From Acanthaster planci (lineage: Eukaryota; Echinodermata; Asteroidea; Valvatida; Acanthasteridae): a DNA stretch of 64,000 nt. The notes beneath the pieces were generated by a model. That model saw only the letters and a program-made list of their open reading frames with translations, made no database searches and was not told the DNA's origin. Position numbers and translations under genes: made by a program. Positions 27,701-39,700 of this stretch are shown one piece after another. The stretch spans positions 1,166,290-1,230,289 of the forward strand of contig NW_019091364.1 in the NCBI RefSeq assembly GCF_001949145.1, read 5' to 3'. Positions within the stretch are counted from its first letter, which is position 1, and every line of letters starts with the position of its first letter.

Positions 27701-30700
27701 AACTGGTCAAACGGTGGTAAGCAGGTTGTTTTAGTCTTACCACAACTTAGCAAATTGGCATGATTGTACAACAGAGAAATATGCACCTACACTGGGTCCA
27801 ATTTATGGAAGTTATGGAACGACGGATGGTCATTTCCTACAAGTCTCAAAGCCACTTGATCTTTTATGGCTTTACACATAAAATCTGCCCCAAAAAAGAA
27901 AGTGGTTGGTAACCCCACTTTTGGCAGACTTTACACACCTGTATGTATCTACACATCAGCACTTGAATGAGATGAAAGAAATCACAGTGTGTTGTACTTC
28001 AACTTTTCTCAACTGCCAGGGCTTTAAGTCTCAATACAAATTTCTTATGCTGTCTTCCGTTTCCGAGATTTAAAAAACTTTATATCAGCGAGGCTCTCAT
28101 GTACATGTACGCGGATAATTTCAGAAATTAGGGGTCCAAAAGTTTGACATTTTGTGTCCCTGTTACATCTGACCTTTGTTATTTGACATTGAAATATCAT
28201 TGGAATTGATTTCAAACTACATGTACATGTATGACTATTTGTTTGGCAGGTAATTTGCATTAATTCATCACTCTTGGAAATTAGAAAAATGTGTTCTGAA
28301 CTTACCAAATCAAACGTCTGATGTGACAGGGACATGAAAAAAAATGGACCCCTAATTTCTGGAATTGCCCATGTACGTAGTTGTTAATATTGTCTTTACA
28401 TGCACTGTACACAACAAATTATACTGTAGCATTTTTTTTATCGTCATAAAGATGAAGCCACATGGTTAATGGGTTTTTTTTACTGTGTACAGAGACAGGT
28501 TGTCTAAGCTTTCCTTTTGACAGTGATAAAGGTAAAGTACATGTACATTTATGTACACATCTGGAAGGAAGTCACAGTTTTATTTTACAAGCCAAGGGTA
28601 CAGCTCAATGCTAAGACCTCCCAGAAATGAAGTTTCTATGATGATTTTTAATCAAGAGAAAGTCAGTATCATGATTAGACTAATCTGATTAGACGCCATA
28701 ACTGCAGTGGCACTGCACTCACACGCACATTCTTTAGCTTGGTGCCCACGTGCATTTGGCAAATCACGACACCCTGCTGGTTGAAGAGGCATGTCACGTG
28801 CGCGTACCACCTGTCCACGAGTGTTGCGCCACAGCAGTAATGGCTTCTAATTATCGTGATTGAATTACACTATAGAATGCATGTACATGTATTCAGAAAC
28901 AGAGAGCACTGCACACCAATTTTTCATAATATCATATTGTTAAAATATGTATCAACTTCACCCCCCTAAAAATCACCAATAAACTTCCTCATTTTAAAAA
29001 ATACTAATTTAAACTGGGCATGGTGGGGTATACCTAAATCTTGTCAACTCACACTGTTTCCCATTCGTGTAGCACATAATGGTGGGAATTAATTTTGTAA
29101 CAAGTGCTGTAGCCACTAGACTTGACTGTATATATTCTATTTTAGTGACCTAAACAAACGCGTGTATTTTAAAATCAGGAGATTTTTCCATATATATTTA
29201 TTGTAAAATTGACTTATGATGTATCCTATTAATCCTTAACACAATCTAGCTCTTTGCACCAATGCAAATAACAGATAAAAATACATGGATTTATTTACGA
29301 ATGTTATGTTGTCAATGGGAATACTTTACGCAACTTGTGATTCAATCTTTTTAAATATTTTTAATTTGGGAAGAGGCATGCTCTGTATTTTATTTTTAAA
29401 AAACGAAACGATGTATTGCAGAAGTCCAAGTAATTCAATAATATTTCTCCAACATTTGTATTCCATCTTAGTGGCTTTTTCTGTGTAATTTTCATCATTT
29501 ATTTCGTAAGGTTCACCGAGATTCAAATTGGTTTGAGGAAACATTTATTTTTGTAATTTTTGTGAAGGCTTGCCTGCAGTGCGAGCTGAGGTGTATGGGC
29601 TTGGAGTTTCGACATGTTAAAAGACAGTAGTGTGGTGTGGACTGAGGAACTGATATTAATTCGGTGTATTTATTCAAACGTAATTTTTTCTTCATAGGCA
29701 CACACTCAGCTCTATCTCACGTAAACGTAAATTATGTATACACAAGTACATGTATTCAAACTGTTTCATTATAATGGTTAGAAAAATGAGGTAATCCTTT
29801 ACGTGTTCGCTTTGGATTTTGACATTTTGTGAATAAATTAGGGTGTGTATGGTATGTGAAATGTACATGGTACAGCAGAAAGAGTTATGTACATGTATGT
29901 GTGTCGTTGGATATGAGCGTACATTTGGTGCATGGAATCCACAACACATGATTATCCACTGAATGGAGAGAAGGGGGGGGGTCCTGATGTACATGTAAGA
30001 CACTTGCATAAAATGCAGACCTATACAAATGGGTAAGGCTGGATTCAAGCATTGCTACATGTGCTGACCTTTGTTCCTTCCAGACAGGTTCCACCCCATG
30101 TCATTAGAGTCTAGACAAATGAAACAAATTATTTCACTCAACCACATCAATCCCTAATACTGGAGATTGATGTGGGCAAAATCAAGGCGAGTGCTGCACA
30201 AATGATGTGAATCAGCAACACAGCACTATCTATGCCCCCCCCCCCGAGCTGGACCAAGAGAGGGTACAGTTTTTTTAGCAACAGAGGTTCCTTTAGAGAT
30301 CAATGGAGAGAACGGGGGCAATTTCATAGAGCTGCTTAAGCACAAAATTTGCTTGAAAAAACCTTAGTTGACAAATCAGGTTACCAGCCAAAACTCCATG
30401 TGACGTATATTGTTTTGGAATGGTATTCACCTGTCGTTTGGTTAGCATGACAATCACATAGATTTTGAGCTGGTAACCTTAAGCAAGGTTTTTTTGTGCT
30501 TAAACAAATTTTCTGCTTAAGCAGCTCCGTGAAATTGGCCCCTGGTCATTACTGATTCCTGAATGACTATGAAATGCAAGTGTTGAAGTCGCATCACTGC
30601 CAACAAAATGAACACTCTCTACCAACATGGCCCTTTTCAACCGACGAAGGGGTGCTTTTGCTTAAGGTGGATAGCGCTCTCTCTAGTTCGTGTGTAAACC

Positions 30701-33700
30701 CACAGAGGTACCGGTACTTACAGTAGTGAGGTTTCATAATGGAGAAAGGGCCCACCTGACACGGAAACTCTCCTCTAACACCTAAACTGGACTGGACTGG
30801 AGTAGGGCCTGAAATTGCACACATATTTATGCACATCACAAGCATCAACATAAGAATATGCAAAATAAATGACTAACCACAGAAAACAATCTCTGGGCAT
30901 GTGGTTCTCACCACATTCAAACACAGTTGTTCTCCAAAGTTAATGCGGAGGGCCAACACTGGCCAATATTAAACCTAACAGTCCTCAATCCTCCAACAGG
31001 TGAAGGATTGTGGACTGTCAGAGTTAAACCTACTAGTACATGTACATGTACACTCCAGTACTGTTCTACCTTAACTGAAGCATCCATCCAGGAGGGAAGG
31101 TCCAAAACTATAGTGTTGCAGTTGAGCTGCCCTAACTATAGTTGGTAATTTCTATAGAAAATGTTTCAACTTTCTCCAAGTTTATGTGGCTTATACATGT
31201 ACTTGTCATAATTCATCCAAAACACACAAACCTGGCATTTCATTTATGACAGAAAAGTTTTTTCTGTAAGCAAGAGTTGCTGACAGAAATGATGTTGGCA
31301 CATGCTACAGCACGCACATTCAGTGCTGTAGTTGGGCCAGTCCAAGGACTGGGACAGGTGCATTCCTTGGGTAAACAAGAGTGTGCTACCGGTACAAAGG
31401 TAGAGGGCCCCAATAAGTTGACATACTGCCCTCTCGTGACTAGCACTGACAACTGGCTTGAACCAAAGGATAGAGGGCAGCAACACACTTGATCTACAAG
31501 AAGCCTTCCTTGACCTTAAAGTTGTCTGCAACCTGCACCCCGTACTTGCTACAAATGAACCAAAGAGGGCAGTGTTTGTCTTGACCAAAATCCCCACTTA
31601 AATCCAGAGGCGCACAGCCTATACAGTTGAACAGTAAGAGTACAATGAACACTGAGAAGAGTTAGTCATGTTTCACACCACAGATTACATTAAGGTATTT
31701 CCAGATCATTTCCCAAATTTGGTTTAAATTTTCAGCTACAGTTGATTCCGACAAGTGAACGTAAAGATAAATCAATGGCAATTTATGAACAATTCATCTT
31801 TTCAAAAAGACAGAACTCCACATTTCTGGTCAATCTAGAAATAGACTCCTGAATTCCACTGATTACGTCAGTACAGACACAACTGCTTTTGTCAGTTGGA
31901 ATATTCCCAACCATTACAAACTGTAAGTCACGTTCCTCGCTGTAATGTCAACACGTTTTAAGTATGAAGGCTAGAAAACCAAATGCAAAATAAATCAAGG
32001 CACATATATGTAACTAAAAAACCACTTGACAACAAACTAGTTGTGTGAGCTGTTTAGTCAAGACCTTGACTGAAACTGAAGTTTTCATTTCACACTTACA
32101 GTTTATTTGTGGGTAATATACCATGCTGCTTTTTAGTTTGGAAGTTTTTGTTTTATTTTTGGCCCTGAATGCATTTTTTGGGGGAAAGTATCCATGAACG
32201 TGCAATTCCGACTTCTATGGTATTTGAACCAAAAAATGCTCAAGGCCTGTTATAAATGCAAAATTAATAATGGATGAAAAAGTGCAGGTTGTACAGAAAC
32301 CTTGGACTTTGCATGCACCAACATAAAAGAGGTACATGTCTGTACCCTGACATCCAAAAGTCTCTGTATGGACAGGTACTTACATGTATTTTTGCATACT
32401 TTATGAAATGAAAGACGGCATGAATATGCAATACATGCATATAAATGTACTAAAGGGTATTTTCTATATTTGTTCTTCTCTTCTCTGTGTTTCTCTGCAT
32501 CCAATCTTCAAATGTACGTGTAATTTACTTGACAACCAAAACTGGTCATTGTTTATTACCATAGGACTGAAGTGTATTCGTTGACAAATACAACTTTTCA
32601 TCATGGAGAGAACGTATGAAAATGTATTGACTATGATGTTAGCACTGATCACACCAATTTCCATTTACAGGCTAGCTGCCTACGCCAGTCTCTTACAAAA
32701 TACAATGTAGCCTCTCAACTAAAATATCTACATCTGAAAACATACATAAAAAAAAATTAAATTGCATTCCATCCCCTCAAGCCAAAACCTGAGCCATAAA
32801 GCAGACATGTCCTCATAGCCTTGGCTCCCTTCAAATACAAGTCCCTTAAGCTATCTTCAATCCCTTATCTGTCAGTCCGATAATCCCACACACACAGGTA
32901 GAGACTTCTGCCCCCCACAGGGGTAAAGGAAGAACCCTCAGCCTTGCATTGCCCTGTAAAGCCAATCTTAAGCACACCTTAGAGATTTTCTTGGCAGGCA
33001 GGAACACCCTGTCTGCTACCTTGGCTAGGCCACAAAAGAGACTGGCCCTGAGGAAAGATGCCAGAGCAGTGCACATTTAACACCCACGTGTGTGTGCACA
33101 CAGGAATTGGTGACTCCTGACCATGACCTTCCAACGTTTCTATTACAAGCTGCCAGCCAGAGCAGGCTACAGCACGCGGTTCAATCCTGCATTTGTTTCA
33201 GCCTGCCACTCGGCAACACCCCTTCAATCAATGTCACTCAGTGGTGTCGGCTGTCACCCCCACCCCTAAACACCGCCCACATCGGTTTTTTTTTTTCTTT
33301 TGGACGATGCATGGTTGACAGGGGCAAAAGGCTTCCTCTCTCTTTAACTTAAAAATGATTGAGTGCTAGGGGGCTGCATCCACAAGCGTCCGCGCTCCTT
33401 CAGTAGAAAGCATCATTTGGCTTCTGATCATCTCGAACTCTATCTGAGGGGCTGGAGCTACACCGAGATTGTTACGTCAAAGTTGTTGCCAATCGCATAC
33501 AACATCAAGATAAACTCAGCCAACTGGAAAGATTTGGGTAAGACCTTTTTTTCCCTTACTTTTGAAAATTAATGAATGGGATCTTACCCTTCACAGAAAA
33601 TAAATTATGGTGATATTTCTTTGAAATGCAGTTAGTTTCAATGTATTTTTTTCTGAGAGTGTAGGAACAGGATTAAATATACATACTCAAATGTGATACT

Positions 33701-36700
33701 TGTATGCTGTATTCCGGGTGTATATTTGTCTCAGTATTCTGCCAACGCTAATGAGTTCTCATTTTCATATTCCGTTGTACAGCTTCCATTTCCAACCACC
33801 TCACAGAAGATGATCCTGTTGGTCTTGCTGTATACTGCCTTAGCAGTCTTGATCTGCCTCCTTCTCCACTTCCTCTATGAGGAGCACATCTTTAAGGTTC
33901 TCCACCTCCCTCCTGGACCTAGATCCCTCCCTCTCCTTGGCAACATCTTCCAGATCAACCCCAAGCAGCTGCATCTCTCCCTGTCTGACCTTGCCCGGAA
34001 GTATGGGGCGACATTCAGCATCAAGTTTGGCCGGGAACGGGTGGTGATCCTCAATGTGGCAGAGACGGTCAAACTGGCCTACAGCGGGGAGGCTATCACA
34101 AGCCGGCCCAAGATATTCTCCATTGATTTCTTCATCAGCAAAGGCTTCATGGCCTGCACTGACCGCCAGCATTTCAAGATTCACACCAAGGTCATGAAGC
34201 ATGCTTTCCGGGTCATCAGCAACACCAGCCTGGGGACCAAGCTGGCCGATGAAGCGGATAGCCTCATTAAGACCTTTGAGGGCTATGATGGCCAGCCGTT
34301 CGACCCCCGAGATGACACCAATCTGGCCTCCCTCAATGTGCTCTACAACATCGCATTCGGGAAGCGCTACCAGAAGGGGGATGCAGAACTCCAGGAGATT
34401 TTTGATTATTCCCACGACATCATGAAGGGGGTTTCCCCAGTCCATCCCATCAACCTCATCCCCTGGCTGCAGAATATTCCAAACCCATGGATGGACTCCC
34501 TCCAAAGGGCCAAGGACAAACGAGACCATCACCTGCTGACTCTGTACCAGCAGCACATGGACACTTACGAGGAAGGGACAATAAGAGACATGGTGGATGC
34601 TCTCATCCGAGTTGCGAGGAAGGCAGAGAAAGAGGACGATTGCCAGACACTAGAACTGTTGTCACCGGAACACATCACAACCAACATATGGACCATTTTC
34701 TTTGCAGGTGAAATTTAAAGTACCGGTAACTAAGAATTTATCTTTAATTAACTGTTTAATGTTCTGAATCTCTGTTCAGAAATTAAACTTTCAAAACAGC
34801 AAGACAACAACGACTAGTAAGTACAAATGTATCCCTAATTTCATAATGCGAAATTGTAATAAAAATCAGTATGTGTGTATTTAAAATGACAAAACCCTTT
34901 TTATTTTCTGTTTTAAATAGGTACAGACACGGTGCTGAATGCCCTCTTGTGGGTCTTTCTCTACATGGCAGCTTTTCCTAAAGTGCAGCAACGAATTCAA
35001 TCACAGATTGATGAGGCTATTGGAAGAGGTAGACTTCCCTCCCTTGAGGATGAACTAACTTTACCGCTCCTTAGTAAGTACATCTTTTTACTTTGTGTAG
35101 CTTTCAGATGCACTAAGATTTTGATTTTAAGTTTGGGGATGAGTATGATTTATTAGTGTATTTGATTTTCCGACAACTGTCATAAATTTTATTTTCTGCA
35201 CTCATCATGATGACTTGAATGTAGAAAATTTCACCATGCACTGGGCTCTCAACAATTAACTTGTCATGCCTTAAAAGTGGTCTTTTTTTAAAACTCCTTC
35301 CAGAATACAAATGTCAGGTTTTTGTTTCATGTATCTTCATGTACCGTACCTTTACGTGAATCTTTGCAGGTGCGACAATCTATGAAACGCTTCGATACAG
35401 TTCTTTATCACTGTTGGGTGTACCACATGCAGCTGTAATGGACACTGAAGTGGATGGATTCTACATTCCAAAAGGTAATTTTCCCCCCACGGAAATGGGA
35501 TACATGTATGTTCTATGGTCTAAAGAATGCAAGTGCTTTTAAGTGGACATCTAGATTTAGTGTACCTTTCAATGTGATTCATGTAAATCTCTTGTGGGGC
35601 CTTTCATTTGAAATGGAAATTCATTTTTCCCACTTCATGTGATCTTGATCACAGGTACACAAGTGATGGCCAACTTCTGGGCAATCAATCATGACCAGCA
35701 GGTTTGGCACAAGCCCTATGAGTTTGATCCCGACAGATTCTTGGACCCAGAAGGGAGGCTGAGGAGCCTCAAGGAGTTCCCCTACTTCATGCCTTTCTCC
35801 ACAGGCCAGCGGGCCTGCCTCGGTAAAAACATTGGCAAGTCCGAGGTTTTCGTACTCAGTGCCTGCCTCCTGCAGAGATTCACACTTGAGATGCCCCCCG
35901 AGACACCGCAAGACTTACAGCCAAACATCCACTTTGACCTGGTGCCAAAACCTTACAAGATAATAGCCAAGAGGAGAAACCTTCCCGGGCACTGAACTCT
36001 TCTGCTCGTCCTACACCTATTCAACATTTTTGACGACACCATGTTTTGGGGAAAAATGAATGACTAAGTAACATTAATGTTAGATTTTCAAATGCTTCAT
36101 ATTTGCAAGTAAAAGTGATTCCATTTACATGTACTTGGAGCTAGTAATGTACAAGGCATCTATTAAGGGGAAATCCTTGCAGTAGAAAAATAATACCAAA
36201 GGCAAAGAGGAAGCTAAGCCCCTGAAGTTGACTTAAAAAATATTTCAACACGGTTTGTATTTACTCCATTTTCACATTTTTTATACACCTACTGTGCAAG
36301 AAATTAGACCCAAAAAGCGGTCAGACTAAGCAAACATGTACTAGTACAATCAATTTCATATAGCTATTTTCTGTTTGTGATAGGACAAATGTCATAGGAA
36401 CAAAACTCAACGTAAAAACAAAAATGTTTTGCCTTCGAAAGTTTGTCTTTACATTTCTGATTTGTCTGACCACATCTGCTCCTGGTTGGACAAATACAAA
36501 AGATGGTTGGAAAATGACAAATGTCCTACTGTAATTTCATGTTCAGTGGCTTCATGTAAACAATGAGAATTATTTTTACTCATTCTAATATAAACAAATT
36601 AAGCCAACGGTACATGTAACAGTCAACATTTTGCTAAAGGATTGAATCATATTGTTTTAAACAATGCATCAGATATGATATTCACAACAGGACAAATTTG

Positions 36701-39700
36701 GTAGTCAGTAAACAACCAGGAGAAAAATTGTCCCCCGATTTTTTTGCCAAAATTGTACATTTTAAAAGAAGTTACCTTCAAGTTGAAGTACTACATACAT
36801 TATTAAACTGATGCTAAATACCCTGATCAGAAGCATAGCTCACAAAAAAGTGATTAAGGCATGGCTGAAAAAATATTGCGTGTGTTAGCTACAAATTAAA
36901 AAATTCCTTGAATTTCCAAATCATGTACATGTGAAGTGCTTTAAAATATTTATTTGTTTATAACTATGCAAAACTGTGGCATTACCCTTTAACACAAATA
37001 CCAAAGTCTATGTAAGTATGAAAAATTAATATTTTTATGTACTGTAAATACTAAATATTGCATTTGTAAATGTTGTACAGTGTAAATGTACAATACCGGT
37101 GTGATAAAAATGTGTATGGATTGCGAGCTGGAGTAGATTCCAGCTGCCCTTTTTTAGCACTCACAAGATACACTGTACGTGTTAAAGGTTATAACATCTG
37201 GGACCCAAAGTCCTACTGGAACACAACTATGTGTTACAATGGTCAAAAGTGAATTGTATGCCCAGTGATTTATTGTAAATTATGCTGCCTTTTGCAAATG
37301 TAGAAAAAGCACTTGGAAATGAAACTGATGTACCTATAGTGTAATTCAACCACCAGAATTAGAAGCCATTACTGCGGTGGCACAACGTGCGTAAATAGGT
37401 AGCACACACACATGCCACATTGACCAATAGGGTGTTGCGATTTGCAAAAAATGTGCGCGCCTCAATATCAGGAATGTGAGTATGACCATGACACCACCAC
37501 AGTATGGCGTCTCCTTGGATTAGTCTATAGTGTAATTCGACCACCAGAATTAGAAGCTATAACTGCGGTGGCGCAGGGCGTGTGGGCAGGTGGTACGCGT
37601 ACGTTACATACATCTTCGACCAACAGGGTGTCGTGATTTGCCACATGCATGCGTGCGTCAAGCTGAAGAATGTGCGTGTGAGTGCGGTGCCACCGCAGTT
37701 ATGGCGTCTAATCGGATTAGTCTATACATATGTACAGTGGCATGTGCATTTTGAATAAATAAAACAAACCATGGAGGCTACTTGTACAAGAAAAACAATT
37801 TTTCAAGAGTTCACATTTCATCCCTCAAAGCACAACAATGGTTTACATATGGTATAACCCTCAAGTTTAGAGATTTAACATGAATCAAAATCGCTACCGG
37901 TAACATTTCAACACTGGCATCAAGATGCGCATATATGTGACAACTGCAATATACATGTATTTTGGAAAGAAAAAATTAAATACATACTAAAACGCAATCT
38001 GAATCAGTCATGCTTGTTGATCAAGGGATTTACTTTTTGGGCAACAATGCACATTTCACTTATAGCTGAACTTTAATGCGCATGGCACAACACAATATCC
38101 AGCAATTCACACACGTGATCACTTCACATACACTGTATTTTCAGACTTGTGTTAGCTTCAGCAATAAGCTGCATGTTGTTAAGCTGTGAACAGCAACAGA
38201 ACAACTGAACAAACCGACTGCGGCTTTTCTCACTGCACAGTGCATTTGCAGTCCTTTTGTTTTGCCGACAAATTAGAGGTTACTTCAAATACATATGATT
38301 TCAGGCTATGACACCTCTTTGAATTCTTGAGGAAAGCGTGAAAATAAAGAAATTAAAAGCAAGGCCTTCTGTAGCTTGTACCATGGCATGCATGCAGTTT
38401 TAACCATACACACTGCAAATAAATCTCCAGTTTTCCCGTTACACGATGAGGCTGCCTAAGACCATGGGTGTAACAAAAATTCTATTAACAATGTGCAGCG
38501 CAAGAAGGCATTCCATGAGTTTTTGCTCAACTTCCTTACTAATAATTCACTATAGAGGTTTCGCGTGGTAGCCATCTTGCAGGGCAGTTCTTTTATCCAC
38601 AGGGAAGCCTCCTTTGTGCATAACCTGTGGAACAAAAGTACTGGCCTGCAAGATGGCAGCAATGCAAACCCTCTATATATAGCCATCCCCATTCCATGAA
38701 TACCTGGACAAACATTTGAGGATGGAAAAACTCATTCACAATTAATCTACACTGGATGTGATGACCCTTCCAAAAAATCTAAAGCTACATGTAGGTTGGG
38801 AGGGAGGATTTTAGATGATTCAGGAAGGTTCCAGCCAAATATTTAGGTACATGTAGTTGTAGATAATGTACCAGTGTCAATTGTTTTTCATCCGAAATCG
38901 GGCAAAATACCAGAAATGAACATTTTAAGAGGAAAACTATACAGCCACGAAGTCACAACAACCATGGAATGCCTTGGATGCATGGCATACCCTGATGCAT
39001 GGGTACATTCAAAGCGGTTGTTCAGGTACCTGCTTTGAAGAAGAAGTTGATGAAGAAGAGGATGTAGATCCTGAAGAAGAGGAAGAATGTGTTGTGGTGG
39101 GACCAGTGGTGGACACTTTAGAAGAGTCCTTGTCAACAAGATGGGGGTGGGTGTGAGAGAGTCAAAGGATGAATAATGGAATTATCAGGTTAGCTTAAAA
39201 GGGCAGTGATGAATGAAAAAACATGTTTGATTATGTACATGTCCATGTAGTTGTGAGTGTCACTGAAGGGAGAAGGCACAAAGGAATGTACACTTGCCTC
39301 AATATAGAATAAACAATTAATGTACATGATGTGGCCCCCCTCAAAAAAACGTGAAGTTCCTCTTGTAATCAAATAATGCAAGCAAAACAAAGGGCATAAA
39401 GAGAAGGTAATGTGAAAAATAAGCTTTATGATTGTATAAAAAAATCTGAATCTGGTCTCTGAATGTTACACTGTTTTGAATTTCAAAATGTGCTGGTGTC
39501 ACCTTTGTTAGTGCCTCACACAAATCATGCAAGTGTTGAAGTGAGACGCTGTTATTATGGAAATGGGGCACAATTGCAGAATATGCTGCCGGTTATGTAT
39601 CCCACTTCGGAGCCAGCTACTGTATGGAGTCACGGTTGACTGCCTACCCGCAGTAACATTAAGTGTTGTTCTCAATACGCTCTGATGTTGCAGCCGCGTA

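Larger units (their letters stand above)
27599..33364. other. Region between the two P450 genes
   Basis: It holds the 3' UTR of P450 copy 1, whose end I cannot fix: the first AATAAA I noticed is at 28978-28983, with another near 29833. It also holds three MITE-like elements (28117, 28673 and 30315) and a C-run near 30236. No additional P450 exon was found. Confidence 0.4.

Noticed and set aside
33693-33809. Upstream in-frame ATG extending P450 copy 2 by 39 residues
   Set aside because: The extension is polar and would precede the membrane anchor, and a TTGTACAG acceptor at 33780-33782 suggests this part is intron.
33840-34556. 238-codon minus-strand open frame
   Set aside because: It is the antisense shadow of the large first coding exon of P450 copy 2, which carries all expected P450 motifs on the plus strand.
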